Part shown: one piece after another, positions 40,839 to 49,537 of the stretch
How positions within the stretch are numbered: the first letter of the stretch is position 1
How the letters are laid out: each line of letters begins with the position of its first letter
Notes under the pieces: generated by a model
Told to the model about the DNA's origin: nothing
The model's database searches: none
The model's input: only the letters and a program-made list of their open reading frames with translations
Translations under genes and position numbers: made by a program
Assembly: GCF_014649035.1 (NCBI RefSeq)
Contig: NZ_BMSG01000007.1
Span: forward strand, 62,001-126,000
Reading direction: 5' to 3'
Length of the DNA: 64,000 bases
Source of the DNA: Streptomyces sindenensis
Lineage (GTDB): Bacteria > Actinomycetota > Actinomycetes > Streptomycetales > Streptomycetaceae

Positions 40839-42386
40839 TCAGCCGGCGTAGGTCTCGTACTCGGCGATCCTCGGGGAGCCGGTCGAGCTGACGATCTCGA
40901 AGGTGATCTTGCGCAGGGTGGTGCGCGGGAAGGAGATGGTCCCCGCCCCGTCGCCGGAGGCCAGGACGGTTCCGGCGTCGGCGTCGAGGAGCCGCCAGGC
41001 CCCGATGGCGCCGGTGGATCCCGCCGCCTCCCGGATGACGACCGAGGACACGGCGGTGGCGGAGTCCCACTTGATGGAGGCGTGACCGGTCGAACCGGCG
41101 GGCGACCAGTAGGTGGTGAGGTCACCGTCCCGCAGATGGCCGAAGCTGGTCCCGGGGGCCTTGCTCGACCCGTCGGACCCGGCGCCGATGCTGAGGTTGG
41201 TCCCGCCGGGCGGCGTGGGGTCGGTGGGCCCGGGGGTCGGGTCGGTGGGGCCTGGCGTGGGCTCGGTCGGGGGCTGGACCGTGCAGGTGCCGTCCGAGAC
41301 CTTCAGGCCCTTGCCGGCGCCCGCCGTACGGCTCACGACGTCCGGCACACAGCCGGCCGCGTCGGGGGAGTAGGCGTAGGGGATGCTGACGGTGGTGGTC
41401 GACTTCATGTCGGGCCCGGCCGGGTTGTTGTCCTTGCCGGGGCTCGACCAGGTCACGTTGTCCAGCGTGTTGCCGGAGGTCTGCCAGTAGCCGGCGGCGT
41501 CGGTGTAGAAGGTGCCGAGGACGTCCTTGGAGTCCTCGAAGTAGTTGTTCTCCACCTTGGCGCGGGCGCCGGCCCGGGAGTTGATGCCGGACGAGTTGAG
41601 CCGCACGTAGTGGTTGTTGAACATGTGGCCGACGCCGCCCCGCAGCAGGGGGGCGCGGGAGTCGATGTTCTCGTACAGGTTGTGGTGGTAGGTGACGAAC
41701 CCGTTGGAGACGTCGCTCTCGCTGGATCCCACCAGACCGCCGCGTCCCGAGTTGCGCAGGATGCTGTAGGAGAGGGTCACGTACCGGGTGTCGGCCTTCA
41801 TGTCGAAGAGGCCGTCGTATCCCTCGGACTCGCCGCCCGACGCCTCCAGGGTCGTGTGGTCGACCCAGACGTTGCGGACGCCGGACTCCATGCCGATGGC
41901 GTCACCGCCGTTGGAGGTCGGGGAGCCCGACTTCTTGACGTTCTTGACGGTCACGTTCTGGATGATGATGTTGCTGGACTCGCGTATGTGGATGCCGATC
42001 TGATCGAAGACGGCGCCGCCGCCGACGCCCACGATCGTGACGTTGCTGATCTGCTTCAGCTCGATCACGCCGTCGGCCGTGTTGCAGCTGCCGCCGGACA
42101 CCTTGCTGGTGTTGCCGTGGTTGATGGTGCCTTCGACCTCGATGACGATCGGCGTGCCGGCGGCGGCGCGGCCGCACAGGGCCGCGTGGATCGCGGTGCC
42201 GGTGGTGGCACGCACGGTCTGTCCGCCGGCGCCGCCGGTGGTTCCGCCGTTCTGGGTGGCGTAGCCCGTGGCGCTGCCGGCCGCGGCCGAGGCCTCGGCC
42301 GCCGTCAGGACGATGCCGCCGGCCGCGGCGGCGAGAGCCAGGGTGGCCAGTGCCGCCTGCAGCCGTCGTGTGACGGGTTGCCTCAT
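40839..42386 (-). CDS. Secreted pectate lyase, PL1, with C-terminal F5/8-type domain
   Basis: A 515-residue modular enzyme: signal peptide (to about 36), PL1 beta-helix (about 40-365) with NVWVDHTTL, YDGLFDMKADTRYVTLSYS and SRAPLLRGGVGHMFNNHY, then a Pro/Thr linker (PTEPTPGPTDPTPGPTDPTP) and a C-terminal discoidin/F5-8-type carbohydrate-binding domain (about 400-515). The missing basic residue normally in VRFG (here LRGG with Arg) is preserved as Arg. It is convergent with the pectinesterase gene; a perfect LacI-type operator lies 120 bp upstream. Confidence 0.9.
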   Translation of the reverse strand: MRQPVTRRLQAALATLALAAAAGGIVLTAAEASAAAGSATGYATQNGGTTGGAGGQTVRATTGTAIHAALCGRAAAGTPIVIEVEGTINHGNTSKVSGGSCNTADGVIELKQISNVTIVGVGGGAVFDQIGIHIRESSNIIIQNVTVKNVKKSGSPTSNGGDAIGMESGVRNVWVDHTTLEASGGESEGYDGLFDMKADTRYVTLSYSILRNSGRGGLVGSSESDVSNGFVTYHHNLYENIDSRAPLLRGGVGHMFNNHYVRLNSSGINSRAGARAKVENNYFEDSKDVLGTFYTDAAGYWQTSGNTLDNVTWSSPGKDNNPAGPDMKSTTTVSIPYAYSPDAAGCVPDVVSRTAGAGKGLKVSDGTCTVQPPTEPTPGPTDPTPGPTDPTPPGGTNLSIGAGSDGSSKAPGTSFGHLRDGDLTTYWSPAGSTGHASIKWDSATAVSSVVIREAAGSTGAIGAWRLLDADAGTVLASGDGAGTISFPRTTLRKITFEIVSSTGSPRIAEYETYAG

Positions 42387-42505
42387 GTTCGTCTCCCTGT
42401 GTCTGCGGGTGATCCGTGATGCGTTTCATGGCAGGTGCATGTCAAGTTGTGCTCGCGTGTCCGCCCTCGCGACCCCTTTCCCGGGAGGTTCTCCACGGTC
42501 AACTA

Positions 42506-42517
42506 GAAAGCGCTTTC
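42506..42517. promoter_or_regulatory. LacI-type operator of the second pectate lyase gene
   Basis: Perfect 12-bp palindrome GAAAGCGCTTTC, 120 bp before the start codon. It shares GAAAGCGCTT with the site at 29887. Confidence 0.7.
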
Positions 42518-42716
42518 CCCATTCCTGTTCGGCGAACATAGAGGGGGGTCGACGGCTCGGGCAAGAGGCGTGCGGCTGTTGTGTTCTCGCGCCGCGCGGC
42601 GCCTTGGCGATCGCGAAAACACCTGGTGAAAGGGGGTGCCGGAGAGTGTTCGGCCGGTGAGGCCGAGGATCCGGTGATGTCGGATCGGGCGCATACGCGG
42701 GTGCGCCTCCCCTTGT

Positions 42717-42731
42717 CTGATGGCCCGTCAG
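42717..42731. promoter_or_regulatory. 15-bp palindrome, site 1 of the LLM/SDR cluster
   Basis: CTGATGGCCCGTCAG, 65 bp before the first LLM gene; see also sites at 44584 and 44646. Confidence 0.65.
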
Positions 42732-42795
42732 GTATGACGATGGCGGCCGTCGCCCGGGGCGGGACCGTTCCGGGCCGGAGGGGAAGGAGGCCGCC

Positions 42796-43767
42796 GTGCC
42801 GCTACCGCCCACGCCGTCCGCACCGTCCGCACGGACCAACGGGCCGCTGTCGTACGGGATACAGCTGCCGGTCCAGTCGCAGAGCGCCATCTACGCGGAA
42901 CCCTGGGAGGCGGCGGCGACCCCCGCCGATCTCGTCCGCGTCGCCCGTGCCGCCGATCGCGGGGGTTTCGCCTACATCGCCGGCTGCGACCACGTCGCCG
43001 TCCCGCGGCGGCTCGCGGCGGGCATGAGCACCGTCTGGTACGACCCCGTCGCCACGCTCTCCTTTCTCGCCGGGGTCACCGGGCGCGTGCTGCTCATGAG
43101 CCATGTCGCCGTCGTCGGGCTGCGGCATCCGCTGATCACCGCCAAGCAGTACGCGACCCTCGACCACCTCAGCGGTGGCCGGCTGATCCTCGGGGTCGGG
43201 GCCGGGCACGTACGGGAGGAGTTCGAGGCGGTCGGGGCCGACTTCGACGGACGCGGAGGTGTCCTCGACGAGAGCATCGACGCGCTGCGGGCCGCGCTCG
43301 GGCCCGAGGAGTACCCGGAGTTCGCGGGCGAGCGGTTCGCGTTCAGCGGGCTCGGGCAGCTGCCCCGGCCCGCCCAGGAACGGGTGCCGGTCTGGGTGGG
43401 CGGCTCGTCGCCCGCCGCCGTGCGCCGGGCCGCCGTACGCGGCGACGGGTGGCTGCCGCAGGGCGACCCCCGGGACCGGCTGCCCGCGCAGATCGCCCGG
43501 CTGCACGCCCTGCGGGAGGAGGCGGGCGTCGCAGCGCCGATCGTCGTCGGCGCGATCACCGAGCCGCTGTACGTGGGTGAGCCCGGGTGGTCCGTGGGGC
43601 GGCGCACGCTCGCCGGGAAGCCGGAGGAGCTGGCCGAGTCACTGAGGGAGTACGCGGCGATCGGCGTGCACCAGATCCAGGTGCGCTTCCGGAGCCGGAG
43701 CGTGGACGAACTGACGGACCAGATGGCGGCGTTCGGTGCGGACGTGGCTCCGCACCTCGGCAGGTAG
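42796..43767 (+). CDS. LLM-class oxidoreductase, F420-dependent type
   Basis: A 323-residue luciferase-like TIM-barrel protein. Marks are the LLM stretches VLLMSHVAVVGLRHPLITAK, LDHLSGGRLILGVGAGHV and PVWVGGSSPAAVRRAA, typical of F420-type rather than FMN bacterial luciferase. It would pass hydride between F420 and an unknown substrate. GTG 42796 has GGAAGGAGG five bases upstream. An SDR gene follows 11 bp later and a conserved palindrome precedes it. Confidence 0.86.
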   Translation: MPLPPTPSAPSARTNGPLSYGIQLPVQSQSAIYAEPWEAAATPADLVRVARAADRGGFAYIAGCDHVAVPRRLAAGMSTVWYDPVATLSFLAGVTGRVLLMSHVAVVGLRHPLITAKQYATLDHLSGGRLILGVGAGHVREEFEAVGADFDGRGGVLDESIDALRAALGPEEYPEFAGERFAFSGLGQLPRPAQERVPVWVGGSSPAAVRRAAVRGDGWLPQGDPRDRLPAQIARLHALREEAGVAAPIVVGAITEPLYVGEPGWSVGRRTLAGKPEELAESLREYAAIGVHQIQVRFRSRSVDELTDQMAAFGADVAPHLGR

Positions 43768-43778
43768 GGGAGTGGGTC

Positions 43779-44564
43779 ATGGGCAAGCTGGACGGGCGGG
43801 TCGTCCTCGTCACCGGGGCGGCGCGCGGGCAGGGCGAGCAGGAGGCGCGGCTCTTCGCGGCCGAGGGCGCGCGGGTCGTCGTCGCCGATGTGCTGGTCGA
43901 GCAGGGGGAGGCGCTGGCGAGGGAGCTGGGTGAGTCGGTCGCCCGCTTCGTGCGGCTGGACGTCGGGAGCGAGGAGGACTGGGCCGCCGCCGTCGCCGAG
44001 GCCGGGGAAGCCTTCGGGAAGATCGACGGGCTGGTCAACAACGCGGGCATCCTGCGCTTCAACGAACTGGTGGACACCCCGCTCGCGGAGTTCGAGCAGG
44101 TGGTGCGGGTGAACATGACCGGGGCCTTCCTCGGGATCCGCGCCGTCGCGCCGCAGATCGAGGCCGCGGGCGGCGGGACGATCGTCAACACGTCCTCGTA
44201 CACCGGTCTGACCGGTATGCCGCTGGTCGGCGCGTACGCCGCGACCAAGCACGCGGTGCTGGGGCTCACCAAGGTCGCCGCCATGGAGCTGGCGGGGAAG
44301 GGGATCCGGGTCAACGCCGTCTGCCCGGGGGCCGTCGACACCGCGATGACCAACCCGGCTCTGCTGGACCCGGACGCCGGTCCGACGACGTCGGGCGCGG
44401 CCCTGGAGGCGTACTACCGCAAGCTCCTCCCGATGGGCCGGATCGGGCGGCCGGAGGAGGTCGCCGCCCTTGTGCTGTTCCTGACCTGCGACGACTCCTC
44501 GTACATCACCGGTCAGCCGTTCGTGGTGGACGGGGGGTGGCTGGCGGGCGTCAGCCCCTTCTGA
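43779..44564 (+). CDS. Short-chain dehydrogenase (classical SDR, hydroxysteroid-type)
   Basis: A 261-residue classical SDR. TGAARGQGEQEA forms the cofactor loop (13-24), NNAG is present, and the catalytic set is Ser in NTSSYTG, Tyr and Lys in YAATK. The N-terminal signature and C-terminal PFVVDGGWLAG resemble 3-alpha/20-beta-hydroxysteroid and related alcohol dehydrogenases. It likely oxidises an alcohol in the same pathway as the two flanking LLM enzymes. ATG 43779 has GGGGAGTGGG upstream. Confidence 0.88.
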   Translation: MGKLDGRVVLVTGAARGQGEQEARLFAAEGARVVVADVLVEQGEALARELGESVARFVRLDVGSEEDWAAAVAEAGEAFGKIDGLVNNAGILRFNELVDTPLAEFEQVVRVNMTGAFLGIRAVAPQIEAAGGGTIVNTSSYTGLTGMPLVGAYAATKHAVLGLTKVAAMELAGKGIRVNAVCPGAVDTAMTNPALLDPDAGPTTSGAALEAYYRKLLPMGRIGRPEEVAALVLFLTCDDSSYITGQPFVVDGGWLAGVSPF

Positions 44565-44583
44565 CCCCTCCGAAGCACCACGT

Positions 44584-44598
44584 CTGACTGGGCGTCAG
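44584..44598. promoter_or_regulatory. 15-bp palindrome, site 2 of the LLM/SDR cluster
   Basis: CTGACTGGGCGTCAG, 20 bp after the SDR stop and upstream of the second LLM gene. Confidence 0.6.
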
Positions 44599-44645
44599 CT
44601 ATTGACGGGCCGCGATCCCGGTGGAACAGTCGGTCGCATCACAAT

Positions 44646-44660
44646 CTGATGAACCGTCAG
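44646..44660. promoter_or_regulatory. 15-bp palindrome, site 3 of the LLM/SDR cluster
   Basis: CTGATGAACCGTCAG, 50 bp before the second LLM gene and 62 bp from site 2. It sits in an AT-richer spot, likely at the promoter. Confidence 0.65.
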
Positions 44661-44709
44661 AAAACTTGTTCGGGAAGCTGTCGGGAAGACTTGAGGACGG
44701 TGAACCTCC

Positions 44710-45834
44710 GTGGAATTCGGGCTCTTTGTTCAGGGGTACGTGCCCGCCGCGCGTGCCAAGGTGGACCCCGAGGCAGAGCACAAGGCGCTGATCGAGGAGA
44801 CCGAGTACGTCATCCAGGCGGACAAGTCCGGCTTCAAGTACGCCTGGGCCTCCGAGCACCACTTCCTGGAGGAGTACTCGCACCTCTCCGCCAACGACGT
44901 GTACCTCGGCTACCTCGCGCACGCCACCGAGCGCATCCACCTCGGCTCCGGCATCTTCAACCCGCTGGCGCCCGTCAACCATCCGGTGAAGGTCGCCGAG
45001 AAGGTCGCCATGCTCGACCATCTCTCCGAAGGCCGCTTCGAGTTCGGCACCGGGCGGGGTGCGGGCAGCCACGAGATCCTCGGGTTCATGCCGGGCATCA
45101 CCGACATGAACCACACGAAGGAGCTGTGGGAGGAGACGATCGCCGAGTTCCCCAGGATGTGGCTCCAGGACGAGTACGTGGGCTTCCAGGGCAAGCACTG
45201 GTCGCTGCCGCCGCGCAAGATCCTGCCGAAGCCGTACGGGGGTGCGCACCCGGCCATGTGGTACGCGGCCGGGTCGCCGTCCTCGTACGCCATGGCGGGC
45301 AGGAAGGGGCTCGGCGTGCTGGGCTTCAGCGTGCAGAAGGTCTCCGACATGGAGTGGGTCGTCGAGTCCTACAAGAACGCGGTCAAGGACGCGGAGCCGG
45401 TGGGGGCGTTCGTCAACGACAACGTGATGGTGACGTCCACGGCGATCTGCGCCGAGACGCACGCCAAGGCGGTGGAGATCGCGGTCGGCGGCGGGCTGAA
45501 CTACCTCCAGTCGCTGCTGTTCCGCTACCACGACACGTTCCCGCGGCCGGAGGGGATCCCGGAGTGGCCGGAGCTGCTTCCGGAGTACACCGAGGAGATC
45601 GTGGAGCTGCTCATCGCGGAGGAGCTGATGATCTGCGGCGACCCGGACGAGGTGCTGAAGCAGTGCCGGCGGTGGGATCGGGCGGGGGCGGACCAGCTGA
45701 GCTTCGGGCTGCCGATCGGGATCGGTCCCGAGGACACGATGAACACGATCCGGTTGATCGGGGAGCACGTGATTCCGCGGATCGACACGGATCCCGTGCA
45801 TCGGACCTCGCGGTTCCGGGCGGCCGCGACCTGA
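44710..45834 (+). CDS. LLM-class oxidoreductase (flavin/F420 monooxygenase type)
   Basis: A 374-residue LLM-class protein of the longer, luciferase-alpha-like branch: YAWASEHHFLEEYSHLSAN near the N-terminus (the EHH motif), LGSGIFNPLAPVNHPVKVAEK and LDHLSEGRFEFGTGRGAG. Such enzymes oxidise aldehydes, ketones or carbamate-type substrates. GTG 44710 follows a GAGGA site. Two copies of the cluster palindrome lie in its promoter. It is followed after 232 bp by an amidohydrolase gene. Confidence 0.85.
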   Translation: MEFGLFVQGYVPAARAKVDPEAEHKALIEETEYVIQADKSGFKYAWASEHHFLEEYSHLSANDVYLGYLAHATERIHLGSGIFNPLAPVNHPVKVAEKVAMLDHLSEGRFEFGTGRGAGSHEILGFMPGITDMNHTKELWEETIAEFPRMWLQDEYVGFQGKHWSLPPRKILPKPYGGAHPAMWYAAGSPSSYAMAGRKGLGVLGFSVQKVSDMEWVVESYKNAVKDAEPVGAFVNDNVMVTSTAICAETHAKAVEIAVGGGLNYLQSLLFRYHDTFPRPEGIPEWPELLPEYTEEIVELLIAEELMICGDPDEVLKQCRRWDRAGADQLSFGLPIGIGPEDTMNTIRLIGEHVIPRIDTDPVHRTSRFRAAAT

Positions 45835-45874
45835 TGCGGGGCCCTGCCCCGGACCCGCTCCTCGGCCGCCGGAG

Positions 45875-45945
45875 CGGCTGAAACGACTCGCCTCGAACCC
45901 CGGCGGGGCTGAAACGACTCGCTTCCAACCCCGGCGGGGCTGGAA
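45875..45945. repeat. 31-bp intergenic tandem repeat
   Basis: CTGAAACGACTCGC starts at 45878 and again at 45909 (31-bp period), each followed by an AACCCCGGCGG block; a partial third copy follows (CTGGAACCGGGCGG). It lies after the second LLM gene and resembles REP-like intergenic repeats of Streptomyces. Confidence 0.7.
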
Positions 45946-46066
45946 CCGGGCGGCGTCTTCCCGGACCGTCGCCCTGTGAGCCGGGGTACGTACCGCGGCC
46001 GAGAGCGTGCGTACCCCGGCTGTCCCACCCCACGCGGAGAAGTAGCCCACGAGAAGGGACTCCGTC

Positions 46067-47815
46067 ATGCTCGACCACCTCATCCGCCGCGCGACCGTCG
46101 TGGACGGCACCGGCGGGCCCGCGTACACCGCCGACGTGGGCATCCGCGGCGGCCGCATCGCCGTCATCGCCGGGCCCGGCACCGTCACCGAGGAGGCCGT
46201 CACCAGTGAGGACGCCGCCGGGCTCGTCCTCGCCCCCGGGTTCGTCGACCCGCACACCCACTACGACGCCCAGCTCTTCTGGGACCCCTACGCCACCCCC
46301 TCCATGAACCACGGCGTCACCACCGTCGCGGGCGGCAACTGCGGGTTCACCCTCGCGCCCCTGCACCCCGACCGGCCCGAGGACGCCGACTACACCCGGC
46401 GGATGATGTCGCGGGTGGAGGGGATGGCCCTCGCCGCCCTGGAGGAGGGCGTCGACTGGACCTGGTCCACCTTCCGCGAGTACCTCGACGCCCTCGAAGG
46501 GCGCATCGCCGTCAACGCCGGGTTCATGGTCGGGCACTGCGCCCTGCGGCGGCACGTCATGGGCCCCGACGCCGTCGGAGGCCGGCCGACCCCCGCCCAA
46601 CTGGACGCCATGCTCGCGCTCTTCCACGACGCGATGGACGCCGGGGCCTGGGGGCTCTCCACCACGCAGTCGTCCACCCACTCCGACGGCGACGGTGCAC
46701 CCGTCGCCTCCCGGCACGCCCGCCCCGAGGAACTCCTCGCGCTCTCCCGCGCGGTCGGCGAGCACGAGGGCACCCAGCTCGAAGCGATCGTCGCGGGGTG
46801 CCTGGACCAGTTCTCCGACGAGGAGATCGACCTCCTCGTCGACATGACCGCCGCCGCCGGACGCCCGCTCAACTGGAACGTCCTCACCATCGACGCCGCC
46901 GTCCCCGAACGCGTACCGCGCCAGCTGGTCCCCAGCGAGCGGGCCCGCCGCGCCGGCGGCCGGATCGTCGCGCTCACCATGCCGATCCTCACGCCCATGA
47001 ACATGTCGCTGGGCACCTTCTGCGCCCTCAACCTCATCCCCGGCTGGGGCGAGATCCTCGCCCTCCCCGTTCCCGAGCGCATCGAACGCCTGCGGGACCC
47101 CGCCACCCGCGCCGCGATGCTGCGCCGCGCCGACAGCAAGGAGGCCGGGGTCTTCCGGCGGCTCGCGAACTTCGGCCGGTACGTCATCGGGGACACGTAC
47201 AGCGCGGCCAACGAGGGCCTCAGCGGGCGCGTCGTCGAGGACATCGCCGCCGAACGCGGCCAGGACCCGTTCCACTGCCTGGTCGAGATCTGCGCCGCCG
47301 ACGGCCTTCGTACGGTCCTGTGGCCGATGCCCACCGACAACGACCCCGGCTCCTGGGCGCTGCGGCAGCGCACCTGGGAGCACGAGGACGTCATGCTCGG
47401 CGGCTCCGACGCGGGCGCGCACCTGGACCGGATGTGCGGCGCCCCGTACACCACGCGCTTCCTCGGCGACTGTCTGCGCGGGCGCAAGCTCCTCCCGCTG
47501 ACCACCGCCGTCCGCATGCTCACCGACGATCCCGCGCGGCTCTTCGGACTGCGCGAGCGCGGCCGGATCGCGGAGGGCTTCCACGCCGACCTGGTCCTCT
47601 TCGACCCCGAGCGGATCGACGCCGGACCCGCCACCCTCGTCCACGACCTGCCGGGGGACAGCCCGCGCCTGGACGCCAAGGCGATCGGGATCGTCTCCGT
47701 ACGCGTCAACGGCGTCGAGACCCTGCGCGAGGACAAGGTGACGGGGGCCGTGCCGGGGACGGTGCTGCGCTCGGGCCGCGACACCCGGACGGTGAGCACG
47801 GTGAGTACGGCGTGA
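46067..47815 (+). CDS. N-acyl-D-amino-acid deacylase family amidohydrolase
   Basis: A 582-residue amidohydrolase-superfamily protein. The metal motif HTHYDAQ follows APGFVDP (about residues 58-70), the D-aminoacylase GGNCGF cysteine is present (about 91-96), and a second His is in MVGHCALRRHVMG; the C-terminal AEGFHADLVLFD is the usual end of the catalytic fold. It should cleave an N-acyl or cyclic amide bond. ATG 46067. Its stop overlaps the GTG of an aldehyde dehydrogenase, so the two steps are likely linked in one pathway. Confidence 0.87.
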   Translation: MLDHLIRRATVVDGTGGPAYTADVGIRGGRIAVIAGPGTVTEEAVTSEDAAGLVLAPGFVDPHTHYDAQLFWDPYATPSMNHGVTTVAGGNCGFTLAPLHPDRPEDADYTRRMMSRVEGMALAALEEGVDWTWSTFREYLDALEGRIAVNAGFMVGHCALRRHVMGPDAVGGRPTPAQLDAMLALFHDAMDAGAWGLSTTQSSTHSDGDGAPVASRHARPEELLALSRAVGEHEGTQLEAIVAGCLDQFSDEEIDLLVDMTAAAGRPLNWNVLTIDAAVPERVPRQLVPSERARRAGGRIVALTMPILTPMNMSLGTFCALNLIPGWGEILALPVPERIERLRDPATRAAMLRRADSKEAGVFRRLANFGRYVIGDTYSAANEGLSGRVVEDIAAERGQDPFHCLVEICAADGLRTVLWPMPTDNDPGSWALRQRTWEHEDVMLGGSDAGAHLDRMCGAPYTTRFLGDCLRGRKLLPLTTAVRMLTDDPARLFGLRERGRIAEGFHADLVLFDPERIDAGPATLVHDLPGDSPRLDAKAIGIVSVRVNGVETLREDKVTGAVPGTVLRSGRDTRTVSTVSTA

Positions 47816-49278
47816 GCGACCACAGCCCCGGGAAGCTCTTCATCGGCGGGGAGTGGGCCGAACCCGCCGACGGGCACTACGAGATCGTCGACCCCGCCAC
47901 CGAGGAGGTCGTCGGCCTCGCCCCCGAGGCGAGCCGCGCCCAGGTGTACGAGGCGGCAGCGGCGGCGAAGGCGGCCTTCCCGGCCTGGTCGCGGACCCGG
48001 CCCGAGGAGCGCGCCGCGATCCTGGACCGGGCGGCGGACATCATCCAGCGCGACTTCCCCGCCCATGCCGAGCTCGCCCGGCGGGAGAGCGGAGCCACCG
48101 CCTCCACCGCCCGGGGGATGCAGGTGGGGGTGGGCATCGCCCGCTTCCGGCGGTACGCGCGCGGCGCGCTGGAGCCGGTCGAGGAGGCCGTCGCACCCCA
48201 GATCAACGAGGCCGGGCCGATGGGGCGGGCCGGGGTCTTCGGGGCGCTGGCCGTCCGTCAGCCGGTCGGTGTGGTCACCTGCGTCACCTCGTACAACAAC
48301 CCGTGGGCCAATCCGGCGGGCAAGATCGCACCGGCCCTCGCGATGGGCAACACGGTCGTCGTGAAGCCCGCCCCGCAGGACCCGCTCTCCGTCCTCCGGA
48401 TGGCCGCGGTTCTCGCGGAGGCGGGTGTTCCGCCGGGCGTGGTGAACGTGGTCACCGGCTCGGGCGCACAGGCCGGTGAAGCCGCCGTCGACTCCCCGGA
48501 CGTGGACATGGTCAGCTTCACCGGCTCCACCGCCGTCGGGCAGCGCATCGCGGAGGTGTGCGGGCGCGGGATGAAGCGACAGCTCATGGAGCTGGGCGGG
48601 AAGGGGGCGGCGGTCGTCCTCGACGACGCGGATCTGGACTTGGCGGTCGCGGGCATCGGGACCACCTTCTCCTTCTACAGCGGACAGATCTGTACGGCTC
48701 CGACCCGCGTCCTGGTCCACCGGTCCCGGCACGACGAGCTGACCGGCCGGCTCGCCGCGTACGCGAACGCGCTCACCGTCGGCGACCCCGCCGACCGGGC
48801 CACGGTCGTCGGCCCCGTCATCTCCGCCGCCCACCGCGACCGGGTGGAGGCGTACGCGGAGCTGGGCCGGAAGGAGGGCGCGCGGGTCGTCACGGGCGGT
48901 GCCCGGCCCGCCCACCTGGACCGGGGCTTCTACGTGGCCCCCACCCTCCTCACCGACTGCACCCCGGGCATGCGGGTCGTCCGCGAGGAGATCTTCGGAC
49001 CGGTCGTGGTGGTCGTCCCCTTCGACGACGAGGAGGAAGGCATCGCGCTGGCCAACGACAGCGACTACGGCCTCATCGACTACGTCTGGTCCGGCGATGT
49101 CGCCCGCGCCTTCCGCGTCGCCCGGCGGCTGCGGGCGGGCGGGGTCGGCGTCAACACGGTCGGGCGGAACATGGAGGCCCCGTTCGGCGGGTTCAAGAAG
49201 AGCGGGGTGGGGCGGGACGTGGGCTCGTACGCCCTGCACGCCTACAGCGAGACCCAGGCGATCGTCTGGCCGGGCTGA
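47812..49278 (+). CDS. NAD(P)-dependent aldehyde dehydrogenase
   Basis: A 488-residue ALDH. The general base Glu lies in MELGGKGA, the nucleophile Cys in SGQICTAP and the cofactor loop in SFTGSTAVGQ; EEIFGPV is the conserved C-terminal motif. It oxidises an aldehyde to an acid, probably the product of the LLM/SDR/amidohydrolase steps. GTG 47812 overlaps the amidohydrolase stop (GTGA). Confidence 0.92.
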   Translation: MSDHSPGKLFIGGEWAEPADGHYEIVDPATEEVVGLAPEASRAQVYEAAAAAKAAFPAWSRTRPEERAAILDRAADIIQRDFPAHAELARRESGATASTARGMQVGVGIARFRRYARGALEPVEEAVAPQINEAGPMGRAGVFGALAVRQPVGVVTCVTSYNNPWANPAGKIAPALAMGNTVVVKPAPQDPLSVLRMAAVLAEAGVPPGVVNVVTGSGAQAGEAAVDSPDVDMVSFTGSTAVGQRIAEVCGRGMKRQLMELGGKGAAVVLDDADLDLAVAGIGTTFSFYSGQICTAPTRVLVHRSRHDELTGRLAAYANALTVGDPADRATVVGPVISAAHRDRVEAYAELGRKEGARVVTGGARPAHLDRGFYVAPTLLTDCTPGMRVVREEIFGPVVVVVPFDDEEEGIALANDSDYGLIDYVWSGDVARAFRVARRLRAGGVGVNTVGRNMEAPFGGFKKSGVGRDVGSYALHAYSETQAIVWPG

Positions 49279-49407
49279 GCCCACAGGCGCGGGCGCGGAG
49301 AGGGCGCGGAGAGGGCACGGAGAGGGTGCGGGAAAATTTTGAACCCACCCAAAACGGACAGGGCTACGGTTACCGTACGTCGTCACTCGCGGCCGAGTGG
49401 CATGCAT

Positions 49408-49437
49408 TGCAAGGTTTCACGCACATGTAACCTTGCA
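49408..49437. promoter_or_regulatory. Inverted repeat before the APC permease gene
   Basis: TGCAAGGTT (49408-49416) and AACCTTGCA (49429-49437), perfect 9-bp arms with a 12-base spacer, in an AT-rich island. AGGAGG follows at once (49441). It may be an operator or a leader hairpin for the permease. Confidence 0.5.
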
Positions 49438-49537
49438 TTAAGGAGGTGTTTCGGGGGAGTTGGCTGCTGCATCCAAGGGTGAGACGTTGGAGTCTCACGC
49501 TCCGGATGTGGATATCGCAGCGCATAGCGTCCTTCTC

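Larger units (their letters stand above)
42387..42795. other. Divergent regulatory region between pectate lyase and LLM genes
   Basis: This 409-bp gap has no convincing gene. It contains the perfect LacI-type palindrome at 42506-42517, which faces the pectate lyase, and the CTGATG-N3-CGTCAG palindrome at 42717-42731, which faces the LLM gene. Confidence 0.65.

Noticed and set aside
45875..45945. CRISPR-like array
   Set aside because: Only two to three copies with a 31-bp period and no unique spacers between them; a tandem repeat.
46390..49407. 1005-codon frame opposite the amidohydrolase and ALDH genes
   Set aside because: Antiparallel shadow; both plus-strand genes have complete catalytic motifs.
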